Positions 21,880 to 34,092 are shown, numbered from the stretch's first letter. The stretch: DNA of 64,000 nucleotides from Armillaria gallica (GCA_037576215.1 JBANDB010000015.1:1488001-1552000); one strand, 5' to 3'. The notes: generated by a model not told the origin, from the sequence alone. Numbers and translations are program-made.

Positions 21880-22790
21880 CTACCTAAATTCTCGCAGCCC
21901 TCGAAGGCTCTCCTTCAAGTCCTGACGAATCCTTCGAGTCAACATGTATTGACCATCCTTCCCGCGTTCGGTTCCAGTATGCGTTGAAGGCCTCAAGCCA
22001 AGTAATTGGGCAGCCTGGCGGTGCAGCACATAGGAACTGCTGGTACGTGATCCACCGTGGTCCACAAGATGTCCGGTTGTCTCCCTCCAGAACCTCTGCG
22101 CCCTCCCAGTCACCATCATGCACAACGCCGAACAAGAGGAGCCGGTGTGCCTTGTGTATAAGGTGGAGGTGGTCGATAATCCGGTCGTGGGAGGTGGAGG
22201 TGGTAAGGGGAAACGTCCGACTGTCGGTAAGTCGGTACTGGTGGCAGAGGAATATGATTGTCGACGTTGTTCAACTTGGGGGGTAGGACTTGGGGCATTG
22301 CAAAGTTCAGTGCATGTGGAGTAGCTTCCTCCTCCGTGAAATCCATCCGTGATTTTCTGCTCACAACATCGATGGCCGCAACGTTGTACTCCTCAGGAGT
22401 ATAAGCAAAGGTGACGGACTGGCGTGCACATATCGTATTGGGCACCAGCGATTTGGGGCATGTCCGCGACTATCTTGTTATCAGGTGCTGGCGTGATGGT
22501 CCGTCCCACAGTTCCAGTCAAAATTTCCACCATTGTCGTACACTGCAAGCCAAACATCGACCTAACAGACTCAGTGTCGCCTCTAAGGTACAGGTGATGC
22601 CTTTTCCAGGGATTCTGCACTCGTCGCGTTAGGTAGGGTCTTGGTCGTGAATGGAGATGACTGGCATTGGGCGCGAATGGGGTCATTGTTCAGGGAGCCA
22701 AGGGGTGAAGAAGACGAAGGGATAGTAGATGACACTGATATGATGTAAAATTCGGCAGGCAGTTGTTGCATATTCGCCCTTCGTACAGCC
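21880..22790 (-). pseudogene. Unknown gene family with D-G-D-W-E-G motif, copy 1
   Basis: On minus, 22445-22116 reads S-V-T-F-A-Y-T-P-E-E-Y-N-V-A-A-I, then E-E-A-T-P-H-A-L-N-F-A-M. After a one-frame shift near 22180 it continues as R-L-L-L-F-G-V-V-H-D-G-D-W-E-G-A-E-V-L, ending at 21884. The copy at 43547-44131 has the same order (A-T-P-H-A-L-N, then G-V-V-H-G-G-D-W-E-G-T-E-V-L) in one continuous frame. Upstream, from about 22790, M-Q-Q-L-P-A-E-F-Y-I-I-S-V may be an N-terminus. I do not recognise the domain. Either the frameshift or an unseen intron separates the two halves. Confidence 0.4.
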
Positions 22791-23689
22791 ACCACGCGAG
22801 TCCCAAAGAGGAAGCTCTCTGACGAACTACGCACATGACTACGGCTCAGCTCGTCACTGCAAATTGCCACCCACCATAACCGTTTATTCCACCAACCACC
22901 ACCGCCGCCGTCACTGACAACGACGCGGTCCCCCCCCCCCCCCCTCCTCTCCCATTGCATATCGCTGGTGCTATTGCCCCACCACTTGTGACTCGCTGAA
23001 TTGCTTCAACATCGTACATCGCGACTCGGACACGGCGAAGATCAGAAATCAGGACTATCAACGACGGCCCGGGCGCGCGCGCGTGACCTGGCGCACCGAC
23101 CATTACTGGCGCTAGACTGATGATGCCGCCGCTCTGGTACCAGTGTTCATCGATGCATCATGGGGAAGTACCTATATTTATTAGCTTCTTAGTACTACAG
23201 TAGCAGTGCAACATATTCTCAACTATGTTCTCTGAATAAATACAGAATTACCACTTCTTTTATTCCTGGTCAGCCTGTCTGAAAAATAACAGGTAAAGAA
23301 ACTATGTAGAACTTGTTAAATTTTCACCTTGATGCCACCCAACCCCACTGGACTTAAGTGACTTCAGCGCGAACTTGCTTACTGAGCCGCAGCGCTCGCG
23401 AGCCAGTTCATTGAGTGACTTCCTTTTCTGAGTGTCACATAACAGTCACGGAGGGCGAATTTGACGCAACTTCGGCAGGCCAAGATGCCACGTGGCCGTC
23501 GCGCTCTTGTACCGTGATGACGACCATTCCATGGTGCATCCTGACGCCGCCATCGGCGCGCACGTCTGACACGACATACTTTATTGTGTGGCACGACACG
23601 CAAGACTTTTCACTCCAGTGAATCGTGGGCGACGTAGATTTCAGTTCAGAGGTACGATAACCCGCCAATTTTCTTTACATTTGGTTGAT
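22791..23689. other. Intergenic with poly-C tract
   Basis: It contains a run of about 16 C (22931-22946), a short (GC)n run near 23073, and AT-rich sequence at 23160-23340. No repeat partner or coding motif is seen. Confidence 0.4.
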
Positions 23690-24430
23690 CTGTGTTATAT
23701 ATGCAGCGGCGACGAGCTGTATCTACCCGGAACAACCCTCCGCTTCCAATAACAAGTGCAAGGGTCCAGCACTTTCGAAACTCTCGCAGCCACGGTGGTC
23801 AAACGCTTCAAACCTTTCACCTCCGCCGTCAGTTCAGCGACATTCTGACAACGAGAAGGTCATCTTCAAGCTAGCCGATTGCAGACTCAGCTATCGTTCC
23901 AATAAGGACAAGTTGAACACGGCGCCATGGTCACCTTCCATCGATGAGCACCGCCGTCCGTGATATCCGAGCGCGTGCAATTCCCGACTGGTTCGAGTAT
24001 ACCGATTTCGACGACCGACCTGACACGGAGCTTTGGGAGGACTGGATGTGGGAGGTCTCGACTTTGTTTAGGAAGATGGGATCCTACGATACGGAGCTGG
24101 CTGCGTATCAGCTTTTGCATCGACTACAAGGCCGCGTCTTTTGGTGTCGTTCATCTTTGCAGTACCCCCGAGTCCACTCCTCTTCATCCCATCACCGATA
24201 TCGTCCAAGGGCTCGTTCTAGAATATAACCCTGGCACTGGCATGCCAGTGGAGAAGCTCAAACTGGGTATCGATGTCTGGCCGAGAGGATTTCCAGTGAC
24301 GTGATAGCAGAGCTCCGTGCCATTGAGGCGCACTGCTTGTTGCACAACGACATCCACACCAAGAACGTCGTTCTGTGGGAAGGGATCGCTCTCCTATTAT
24401 CATCGACTTCGGAGATGCCTGGAACTAGCG
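23690..24430 (+). pseudogene. Kinase-like gene, plus-strand copy
   Basis: Pieces of the window's kinase-like family appear in order but in changing frames: S-G-D-E-L-Y-L-P-G-T-T-L, a TAA, T-V-V-K-R-F-K-P-F-T-S-A-V, R-H-S-D-N-E-K-V-I-F-K-L-A-D, D-T-E-L-W-E-D-W-M-W-E-V-S-T, S-F-G-V-V-H-L, H-P-I-T-D-I-V-Q-G-L-V-L-E-Y, then L-L-H-N-D-I-H and I-I-D-F-G-D-A. The H-N-D and D-F-G signatures survive but are not in frame with each other. It is the only kinase-like copy on plus. The C-terminal tail after D-F-G is missing; Y-Q-W-S-I-R-P-G-V at about 24505 may be its remains. Confidence 0.6.
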
Positions 24431-26238
24431 GAGAACGGAGGTTCGGATACGTACGTTCGAGAGAGCGGTAGGCAGGGATAGGCCGGGGGCCAGAGAGAAG
24501 GCGTATCAGTGGAGTATCAGGCCGGGAGTTCGTTGCAGGCATCATGACTACAACTAATCCATGGCTCGACTCTCCCAACATGACGACCACCATTCGAGAG
24601 GAATATCAACCCGTCCTTAGATGCCAATGTACGATATGGTATTGTGTATACATCGATACGCATCATTCAAACAGAGTTGGTGCCTGCTTGAATGAATACC
24701 GCAGCTAAGTACTACCGTCTTCCTAGTCAACACCAGTGCATCCGATCTTGAATCTACTGTGTTCGTCGTGTTTGAAAGGGTGGCCCGTTACTTCCCTCTG
24801 CATTTGGACACAAACCAAGATTGATCATGGCTGTAGCACTTCCCTTGTAAATGGGAGTAGATTGCTGAAGTCGAGTCTGCTCAGACTTTCTAGCATTCAG
24901 GGGTAGAGGTTTGGCTATAACAGCCGGGTCAATTTTTGGTTCGAACTCCAGCCCCTCACTTCCCTCGTTTCCTTCCCTCCTTCCTTCTGTCCCTATCATT
25001 CTTACTCTCGACGTTTCCACCCTCAGATGCCAGGAATTTTCAGAACGAGCGGGCTGTGGTGCTCGGTAATTCTCGTCACACCCGCGGCGTGAATTCAAAC
25101 CACCACCATCAAAGTTTTTCGATACCTGCGCCTTCTTTTCTATACGCTTACCTTGCGCTCTGAACAGATTTTAACCTCGACGACTTGAGCCCTTTTCGCT
25201 ACATTGTCACGCTTTTGGAATCGAATAGCTTGCTCACAGGCACGATAACATGATACTTAGAGTCCACGCTCGACGACGCAGGGATAATCGGTGGATAGCA
25301 GCTCAGTATCTGGGCGGATTAGCGAGGAGATGATTGGACTCGAGGTAAGGACTTGTCGTCTCTTGTTGGTTTGGGGTGCTAACTTTAGTTTTAAAGGCGG
25401 CAAGATGTGGTGCTTTGTTGGAATAAGCGGTGGTAGGCTGATTTACACTAAGTTTTCTTACGCTAGCTCAATGTTAGAATACATGTCTCTGTCTAACGCG
25501 ACCACCTGTTGGTTGCTCAAGGACCAACACCGGCTGTTTGGGCACAGAGAAAAACACTGTAAACACACGGTGATCACGACGATGGTGAGCTTTTTCTGTT
25601 TTTTGTGTTCGCCTAAGAAACTGAGGTTTACATTGGGACTAGAAGTATCCTTTTCTGGCAGGGCAGGGTAAGATAGGTTCACAGCGTCCTGATAGAGGAT
25701 CCGAGATTAGATTGAAGGTGCATTTACAATACTATGCATTCTTTATCAAACCACATGGCAGTGTCGGCAGCGCACGGATCTGCACCCACAACGAGTTTGA
25801 CATCCCGAGTCCAGAACTACCCTACCCAATTCGCATCCACAGAGCGAGCCAAAGCCTCCACGTCCGTTGCCCACAACCTCGCCGACCGTCCCGTCCTTCT
25901 GACCTGGCGGTCTGATGAGGGACATCATGCTCGAGTCGGCACTGTTGGAGACTGGGGATATTCAACGGCGTAGGGACTCGGAAGAGGAAGGAAAAGAATG
26001 ACAGAGACGCCCTCCTCAGCGAGTGGAGAGTGGAGGGGAATGATAAGGGTCGGGATCGTCGTCGTGTTCTATTTATTAGTAGGGAAGATGGGGGTGCTTG
26101 GACGAACGGATGGGAGAAGGCTTATTTTAATTTTAGCGAGAGTGGGGCGCAGACTGATATTCACTGTTAATTGACGTCGTTGATCCTAGTTCCGCGAATT
26201 ATCATGATGGAAGAGACATTCTTGTTCGATATCTATAT
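24431..26238. other. About 1.8 kb without a supported gene
   Basis: Unique sequence. A few plus-strand frames read like protein (for example L-D-D-L-S-P-F-R-Y-I-V-T-L-L near 25170, and 25734-25973), but they have no start, partner or motif I can support. The right end is the 3' flank of the intact minus-strand gene. Confidence 0.3.
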
Positions 26239-29200
26239 TTACAAGCAGTTCTTGAAGGATGACAGAAGAAAAACCTGAACACTGATAGCAATGAATATGA
26301 TAATGAGAGACCGTGTACTGATATCATGCTGCACAACGGAAACACTTTCCGTCTTGATTGGGACCTCGCTAACCTGTACTTCTTCAATGCTTCCCATGGC
26401 CATGTCCGTATCGCATGGTGCAGAGTCGTGCTCTTGATTCAATATCGGGCCTGTATTGTCCGATATGACTGACGTAGACCCCAAAGACTGGGATGCTGCA
26501 TCATGTAACGTCCATTCTGTTCAATGTTCCTCAGCAAAATACCTGCCGCATACAAAGCTGTACTCACCTCCTGTGGAAGTGTCGCGGAACTCAAGGAGTG
26601 GCCACCCGAAATACTCGCATACGTCAGCGCCGTCGCGTGCGGGATCGAATCCGTGCTCGGCATTTAACTCGGGTATGGTTGAACGTACCATACTATTCCG
26701 GAGCCACTCCCATTGTGTGTGGAACTCGCGACCATCGACACTGACAGTAAAAATATCTTCCTCCTCCAACGAATCCATGCCGCAAATTCGGGAACAAGAT
26801 ACGATGGGCCAGGATGTAATTATATTGGTATCATAGTCAATGATGGGGGCAGTTATTGACAATGAGAGCGCGTGATGGTACCGGTCTTTTGCGTTGCAGA
26901 TATGACAAAAGTCGTTGTCCTCGTCCTTTGGGAAAATCTGAATCCAAAATCCCACATCTAAGTGTGTACAATCCAGTCAGCAGTTGTTTCAAGCTGAACC
27001 ACCTACCCACCTTCAATGATACATGCTTTCAAATCGCCAGCATGGCCCCTAGAGCTAAGACATGAGTCTAGCTTGGAAGTCTGTGCAATCCACGATTTCA
27101 CAATCTCATAAGAATCTTCCCAGTGCGTATGGATGCGAATGCAGGAGTTTCTGAACATATCGTCCCATGAAAGCCCGATGGACACCGACCCACTGACAAT
27201 TAACAATTAGCAACATCAAAAATTGGTCAACTGAATGACAAACCTATCAAACGATAAATTAACGACTTCCTCCCAAGACGACCCTTTTTGCAAGTAAATG
27301 TCCCACTTCCACCCAGGCGGCCGGGGCGGGGCTCTCCCGACCAAAACTCGGCGTGGTGAAAAGAGATCCTGTGGATCACATAATATACTGCCTGGTGCAT
27401 AGAAGTCCTTTGGGCCTGGGCAGCGGTAGGCGGCGTCGGACGGACCATTTAGCTCGTATTGTGGTGGTTGGAGTCGGTGTCGGTCGAAGGTTTGGGTCCA
27501 CGACACCTCTTGCCCGCGGGCCTTGTATGACAAATGGCAATAACTTCATAACGATGTTGTAAATCCCCCTTCCGCAAACTTGAAGACGAGATCCATCTAC
27601 TGACTTGACTGTGGAGTGGATTGCCCGATAAGCGCGACCAGGTACCATGATAGAGGCTATATTTGCCACCTTCCTGTGTATAGGCCAATTCAAACGGGCC
27701 CAGGTGGTAATGGGTATAGCATAGTAGGTCTCCTAACACGAGTTTCCCATACTTGTTGACATAGACTTCTTCTTCTTCGTTACCCTTCAAAATTATTATT
27801 ATGCAAAGAAGATCATTCACGATTTCACTGACCGACACAGGAAAGTACCAGTAAGTTCTATAACCTGATCTATAGCTTTCCATCGGCAAAACCTCCGAGA
27901 CCGACTGTAGGAATGGGTATTGACCTTTGGACAAAGGTAACTCTTGGGGACATACCTGTAGATCTTGAAACTGAATGATGATACACCGGGAGGTCAGCCG
28001 CTTTACTCGAAAACACAGAGGATAGCCTTTACCAATTCATAAAAGAACTGTATGAACCGCGTCGCAGACAAGCCACGGAGATAATGGTGAAGAGGGACTC
28101 GTGTTGTGCCTGCCCGCGGGAATAAGTGGCAGAGGACAGATTGAAGGAGTAACACCCTTACCATGAAATATGATCGCAGGAAAAGCAGGTGATCTGCATA
28201 CACCAAAGATTTGGGGAAGATTTGGGTGCCTACTGTTGAGAAGGATGGGATTCAGTCAGCTACACAGAGACGGAAAGGCAAACCTCTGTTCCATGAAGAA
28301 ATCGAGGGCCCGATCAAATTGCTAGAATACAGGGCATGAGAACTTTGCCCATGGCCCAAGGTAACATTCACTTACTCCCAAGTCCATTGTGTCCCTTCCG
28401 TTATCGATGTTAGCTTTATATTCGCGAATGATCTTCATTGTATTGCTGTTCTCAACGGTGCAGTAGCTGTCCTTATATGTAATATGGGCACGATAGCGTC
28501 TTGATGAACGAGTCACTGGCTTAATTACGTGAATGTCGCCGGGAACGATATCCCAAACCTGAAAATGTTGAGAAACATGGGCGGAATGACTGTAAATATC
28601 ATACCACCCCCTTATAAAGACCTCGTTGTCGAGAGGCCTGTAATAATCTTGTCGAAAGATTTTGTATGTTCTCGCTCTGCTGAGCACCCCAGGTCCGTAT
28701 TTCTTCGATGTTGTCCTTGATGGTTGATGTGATGTTCCTCTCCGATGCCACCACGGAACCCGCCAGAGTGCTGAATCCCGTGGTAACTTCATCATGGACA
28801 TCGGAGAGCGCTAGACGTGTCATGGTGGTCGTACGGATCTGCTACCCATTCAAAGAGTGACGACAATAATGATGGCAAGATACCTACGAGGAAGTCTTCC
28901 TTTGCCGTCTGTACGCGTTGCCGGTAACTACTAATGTCCTCCGAGATCTTCTTAGCCTTCAAAAGACGCCGGATCCCGCGTGCTTTGCCTTCCTTGTTCA
29001 ACTTCGAGACCAAATCGTTCAGGTATCTGAGAACCGAAGCTTTGTAGGAGGCATAGATAAATAATGTGGGTCAACTCACGTCTGAAATTCGAGACAGATA
29101 TCCTTGAAATACGAGGCGCTAGTCGGACCATGGTCGATGATAGTGTCCCTTACGACAACCAGTGTAGTGACGATGCTCTTGGCCAATTCTTGCAGATCTT

Positions 29201-29389
29201 GTCTATTCTTTGCGGCGTTCTACAGGTCTCATTAGTGTGGAGACGAAGGAAAAATTAAAGACATACCTCCATGGCTTCGAGGACGACTATCACGCACTGA
29301 GCAGCACTCTTGATAAAAGGAAATGGGGCCATCTCGCCTGCTGCAGCAGTCAACTTTGCGATCTTGAGACATGCGTCGATACCAGACAT
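26239..29389 (-). CDS. MLKL-NTD-like / kinase-like multi-domain protein with C-terminal membrane anchor
   Basis: Fourteen exons join without a stop (815 codons): 29389-29267, 29219-29080, 29026-28888, 28838-28605, 28558-28376, 28321-28284, 28232-28162, 28109-28033, 27970-27956, 27904-27605, 27521-27244, 27192-27011, 26957-26568, 26516-26239. The 15-nt exon 9 is optional, since its 51-nt intron is also open, and the 27604-27522 intron is the least certain. Residues 1 to about 190 (M-S-G-I-D-A-C-L, I-V-V-L-E-A-M-E, V-V-V-R-D-T-I-I-D-H-G, I-S-S-Y-R-Q-R-V) resemble the four-helix N-terminal domain of fungal MLKL-NTD-type proteins. Next comes a kinase-like N-lobe (P-G-D-I-H-V-I-K, I-I-R-E-Y-K, R-H-P-N-L-P-Q-I-F-G-V, then F-H-G-T-T-R-V-P-L). 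No H-R-D or D-F-G motif is seen. The C-terminal half carries an H-G-F-D-P type segment familiar from Agaricomycete proteins of this build. The end is a hydrophobic helix (S-L-I-I-I-F-I-A-I-S-V-Q-V-F-L-L) plus a short tail, suggesting tail anchoring. A role in cell death or immunity is inference only. Confidence 0.75.
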
Positions 29390-30879
29390 GGTGGTGGGAC
29401 GAGAGAACGTACAGATAAGCGCTACACCACGTATGCACAACTTTATATACCGTCGCGGCACCAATACACGACGGATGATTGAGGTTGCTGTAAGAATTCA
29501 TGAGAACGGTACGAGTCTTCTCATTGCACGGGAACATGGCGGAGACGATATATGCCATCATTCGAATGCTACTGCTGTAGGCAAGGCGATGTCGTCTACC
29601 AGTTTTCATGGCTCAATCGGTGCCAGAAGGATAAGCCTGGTATTGCGTGACTCGAGTTTGCCTACAAGAATTGCCAATCTTCCACACCGTCCATGGAAAT
29701 CCTCGACAGCACCATATCATCCTCGGATCTAGTCTCTTTGAGTCTCGTCAATAGGCAATCTCCTTTTGGTCGTCCTGGTCCTGCTATATGACTCGGCACA
29801 CTCATCAATTAGCTGTGTTTCTGTGTTCGATGCCATGATGTCCGAATATAGTTCAGCCTCGTATGTTCATTCTTCGCTTTGACTTTGAGACGGCAATCGC
29901 AAGATATACAGCCCGTCTGTTGGAGATGAATCGTGATACAAATAGGATCAGCCCGTGTTTACATATGTCTAGACGCGGTGGGCATCAGCGAAGAATACAG
30001 CTCGAGCAGTGTTTACTCACATGTGATGCTTCTCAGCTACTTGGCCTGGGAGCAAGCGGCCAGGTATCAACCCTCTCTACACGTACGACTCCATTCTGAG
30101 CTGGCGCCTGCTGAATCCTGATCTGAAGTTCTGGAAGCGTACAATAGGACCTCTTTCAAAACTATACCGGGTCCCAGAAAATCGATGTATTGAAGTACGC
30201 GATTCTCTTCAGCCGGATTCCTAGAGCTGTAGATAGACCTTATCAAAAAAAGATTTGGAACACGAACCTTGATGGAAATCTGCTGTAGAGAACAGCTGGG
30301 AGATAACAAAACCGATCCGCCATCAACGGCATATACTCAGGTCCGAAGTCTTCAAGAAAAGAGAAATGTTCTCCAGTTCTCCGGGAATATTTGTGTGCGA
30401 GAATGCGAGTTTCTTCGGATGTTTTAGGTCCTTCGAGGTACCGGAATTGCCAGTGTGAAGGGAAATATAGAACAATTCTTCGAAATTCTGAGGGTCGTCG
30501 TAACACCTCCGTAAATGGGAGTAGATGGCTGAAGTCACTGTCGATTGGCGATCGTCGAAACAGAAGTGGCATCCGGACCGATTGCCGAAGTCACGCCTCT
30601 GTGTTCACTTTTCCTTTCCACCACGACGATTGCTGAGAAGAGGCGATGTCATTCAAGTTGTCTCTTCGAGACAGAGAACGTATGCGATATAATGTATGTT
30701 ATAAGTTGGACCGTTAGATGGATACTCTATGCGTGTATTGCAACTGGATCGGTGATATCATTCTGTAAAATCTGCAATCGAGCCCGAACCAACTCCTCTG
30801 CAAGTAATGAAACAGTACGACACATCCACTCCAAACGGGTTCGTCGTCGGAATTGTCGTACAGCTTGAACTAGTTAGGA
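29390..30879. other. About 1.5 kb with short unassigned frames
   Basis: The first part is the 5' flank of the intact gene. Two overlapping minus frames (30572-30243 and 30309-30067) read like coding sequence, for example E-D-F-G-P-E-Y-M-P-L-M-A-D-R-F and N-R-V-L-Q-Y-I-D-F-L-G-P-G. They could be exons of a decayed gene, but I do not recognise them and find no partner. From about 30640 the sequence becomes a paralog of 12660 and 59080. Confidence 0.3.
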
Positions 30880-31080
30880 ATGACCCCACGTCTTGATAGT
30901 TCGTAATCTCTTCACGCCGATAGAAGATGCCTCCGCTCCGCAAGCTTGAGGACAGCTTTCTCGTCGCTCGAGTGTCTCTGAACGAGTAGGACGGTGCCAA
31001 CAGGGCCTTGGACCAGTCCTGAGTCCGGATGGGAGCAGTTCATAAGATAGTCGCCGTCTCTGCCACCGCGGTACGTTTTA
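30880..31080 (-). pseudogene. Kinase-like N-lobe fragment
   Basis: On minus it reads G-T-V-L-L-V-Q-R-H-S-S-D-E-K-A-V-L-K-L-A, the same piece as at 12890-13160 and 59330-59600. The upstream part (D-S-G-L-V-Q-G-P-V) is in frame. Downstream the frame is lost within ~10 codons. No catalytic lobe follows. Confidence 0.5.
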
Positions 31081-31681
31081 GAAGTATCATAGTATGCTGG
31101 TATGCTGGTGCGTTCAGACAAGCGAAACGGTGTTATCGTTAAAGAGCTACGAAAAAAGACAGAAACTAAACAGAAAAAAAAGACAAAGAAGACCCGTTGT
31201 CGTTTGTTAGACAAGCGAGACGGTGTTGGCATTACAGACGAGGAAAAACACAGTGTCGTTAGAGACAAAAAGAATGGGGATCGTTAAAGAGAACATAAAC
31301 GGTGTTGCGTGGCATACGGAAACTGTGTGTGGTTCGGAATTATTCAACCTTCATAAAAGAGGATTTCGAGCGTACGCATAGCGCTTAGGGATGACGAACA
31401 TTTTGCTGTGGCTGTGGCGAAACTGCACAGTTGACTCGGAAACAGCCGGTTGAATCTAACTGATTGATTATGAAGCTTTGAGTTTTGCCTAGCTTTCCTG
31501 CTGCTGAGTGCTTCTCCCCCATGGCCGGAGCGTCCGGTGCATGGATGTTTGCCTCAGTAGTAGGGGGTTGGGTCTGGGCGTCGTACAAATGAGGGTGGTG
31601 ATGTACATATTTAGTACTTACTTCCCCTGTTGTGTACGTAATGTCTGGGACCGGCGTTCACTGTGTGGACACTGCCGTGTA
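31081..31681. other. Intergenic
   Basis: AT-rich, lysine-codon-rich plus strand near 31130-31290 without a conserved frame. There are two near-copies of tagacaagcgagacggtgtt (about 31120 and 31205). No gene is seen. Confidence 0.3.
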
Positions 31682-31717
31682 ATACTACCTACCTACCTAC
31701 CTACCTACCTACCTACC
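31682..31717. repeat. (TACC)n microsatellite
   Basis: Eight to nine tandem tacc/ctac units follow gtgtaatac and abut the broken 3' end of a kinase-like gene. A shorter version with the same leader is at about 2950-2972. Confidence 0.9.
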
Positions 31718-32450
31718 TCATGCGACATGTATCTTCTGGAGACCCCCAGACGACACTCGACCACTCTTCACCAGGCTCTCTAATGTCCGCTTGTCCAAAG
31801 TCGATGATGACGGGAGAACGGTTCCCATCCCGCAGAACGACATTCCCGATGTGAATGTCATTGTGCAAGATGCAGTTCCCGGTCTCAATAGCATGGAGCC
31901 CCTCCATGACTTGGCTAGAGATCATGTCTGCTTGCTCCGAGACATCGACACCAGGTTTCCATGTTAGCGCCAGGGTTATACTCGAAAAGGAGTCCTTGCA
32001 CGATGTCGGTGATGGGATGAGAGTAGAATCGGGTGTGATACGAAGATGAACGACGCCGAAAAGACGGGAAATGTACCAGCCTTGCAGGAGGTGCAAAAGT
32101 CGGTATGCAGCAAGTCCAGTGCTGTGGTTCGATAGCTTGTAGCGCCAAGTTGAAACCTCCCACATCCAATCCTCCCAAAGCTCAATGTCGGGCGACCACC
32201 GCAATATCCCAGTCTACGATCTGCGAGCTTTAGAATAGTCTTCTCGTTATCGGAGTGTCGCCGAACGAGCAGCAGGGCGGCAGATGTGAAAGGCTCGAAA
32301 CGTTTGACCACTGTGACGGCCAGCTGAGGTTCAAGGTATTGCAGCCTTCTGCTTGGAATTGAAGGTCGAGGGTCGTTCCGGGTAGATAAAGTTCATCGCC
32401 GCTGCACAACGCAAATTAACACGCGTATTTTTAAAGAGGATCAACGACGT
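31718..32450 (-). pseudogene. Kinase-like gene, C-terminus replaced by microsatellite
   Basis: On minus the order is: N-lobe R-F-E-P-F-T-S-A-A-L-L-L-V-R-R-H-S-D-N-E-K, a deletion that removes the P-x-W-F-E-L part, then D-I-E-L-W-E-D-W-M-W-E-V-S-T, L-F-G-V-V-H-L, a short out-of-frame stretch, K-P-G-V-D-V-S-E-Q, I-L-H-N-D-I-H-I-G-N-V-V and V-I-I-D-F-G-Q-A-D. Sequence ends after R-M-R, where the TACC repeat begins; the related copies continue about 80 residues further. One frame is open over 163 codons, but only because two frame errors offset each other around the hinge. Confidence 0.6.
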
Positions 32451-32839
32451 ACCTCTGAACAGAAATCCGGCGTCGCCCGTGGTTTACTGTGGTAAAATGT
32501 CTTGCATGTCGCGTCAGACAGCGGAGCATGGATTTAAGCGGTGCGCGTCGATGGCGGCGTCAGTGTGGACTGGTTGCGCCATGCTAGTGTTATCGACGCC
32601 GCTTGATGGTCGGTCCACTCAGTCTGACCAATGGTCGCCGTCGCAGTGCAAGAGTGGCACGTGTTCGGGATCGACCATGACCGCGACCTACTTGATTCAT
32701 TCCATGCTCTGCTATCCTTCAACAAAGCTCGTCTCTGCCATTCCATCTCAATGCCACAATTTCTGCAAGTTTGATGAACGAATCCCTATTTTTGGGAAGG
32801 TCCAACGAGGGCTCAAATTCGTAGCAGCATAATTCGATC

Positions 32840-34092
32840 AGCGGGTAGGAGAATGTGCACTGACTCTCGTTCTACGTGGCTTACCGTTCCTTTTCTTCCT
32901 CTAGGCCCTGCAACGCACCGCCGACAAGTCCGTTCCCGTAGCATACGCAATGGTACGCGACATTTCCCCTTTCTTTTCACACTTGGCTCAGGCGGTGGTC
33001 ATCAGAGCGGCTCCGTACACTGTCGATGACACGAATTGAACAGATCTCTGGGAGTATGGTCACGAGGCTCGGTAGGCCATTCCCCAAGCTGACTTGAACG
33101 AGGGCTAACGAATCCTCTAGACACCTGTCCCAGGATTCCGAGGGAGGGATGGCGGACGATGTACCGAAGCGAGTGCTTGGTAGATGGTGCAGGTGCGTGC
33201 ATTGCTCTTTGAACGATTCGGCGTTCCTTATTTTCATCAGGTCCCTCTCAATCTTGCAAACCAACATCGACGGTGCATTATCATTATTAACGGTACGTGT
33301 CATTGACCTTACTTTGCCAACACTCATGCCGTTTTTTCAGAGGGAGGGTTCACGCTTGTTCCGCCATCGACAAGGGCGATGGTCTTCGATTCGACAGGTA
33401 GAAGCTCGAGTGGGGTTTGGGACGGGCCCACTAGGGTACGTAGGCTTGCTTCCTGCGGTGCTTTCGTCACTGACTCGAGTGTGTGCAGAGCAGACAAGCG
33501 TATGAACAGGAACCGACGAGCGGAAGAGACGGGAGGTGTGTGCACGCCGAGGGAGATGGCTGTGGCAGATGTGGCTTTTATTAGGTATAGGTGTCTTCTG
33601 TTCTTCGGGGTATTCGACGCGACTCGGCAACGGCAACGGTTTTCAGACCTCGGATGTGAAATGCAGCATACATGAAGCTGAAGGCTATAACATGCGCATC
33701 CCATAACCCTCAGATGGCGCGTTCGCCATCACGGACGCATACTGCACTGATGCATCCGGGTTCTCTGCCCTCGCCATGCACCTGTTTGTGTGGATGGTAG
33801 TCACAGTTCTATTCTTGTTCGTCCCTTCCCGTCCCCTTGTCGTTGATTGCTGACCCCGGTGTATGCAGTATAACCTCGCTCGTGGCTCCGCAAGTCCGCA
33901 TCGTTCATGCATTCTTCGGCTGTCTTTCTGTCCCTTTGTGCTTCTTGCCTGTTCAGAGTTGTCCGCGCCGTCTAGTAAGGCTATCATCCGCACCAAGTAC
34001 GTCTCTCCTCCTTCTCTCCATCAGCTCACACCCTCCCAGTCTCGCCAAATCGGGGGGCGCACGTTACCGTACTCCCAATCGGCGCATTCTAG
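32840..34092 (+). pseudogene. Transporter-like module, copy lacking the last helix
   Basis: Exon-like pieces with GT-AG introns of ~40-55 bp occur in the same order as at 61290-62420: A-L-Q-R-T-A-D-K-S-V-P-V-A-Y-A-M, V-V-I-R-A-A-P-Y-T, D-S-E-G-G-M-A-D-D-V. The transporter-like end begins at about 33715 with G-A-F-A-I-T-D-A-Y and A-S-x-x-x-S-A-L-A. The final helix is deleted: gcacgtt is joined directly to accgtactccc, and the end V-L-P-I-G-A-F-stop follows. A stop also interrupts the piece after D-D-T-N. Confidence 0.5.

Noticed and set aside
22931..22946. Poly-C run as a regulatory site
   Set aside because: An isolated homopolymer with no conserved neighbour; it may also be a sequencing-sensitive spot.
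31682..31717. Possible CRISPR-like or telomeric array
   Set aside because: It is a simple tetranucleotide repeat without spacers. Its unit is not a known telomere repeat.
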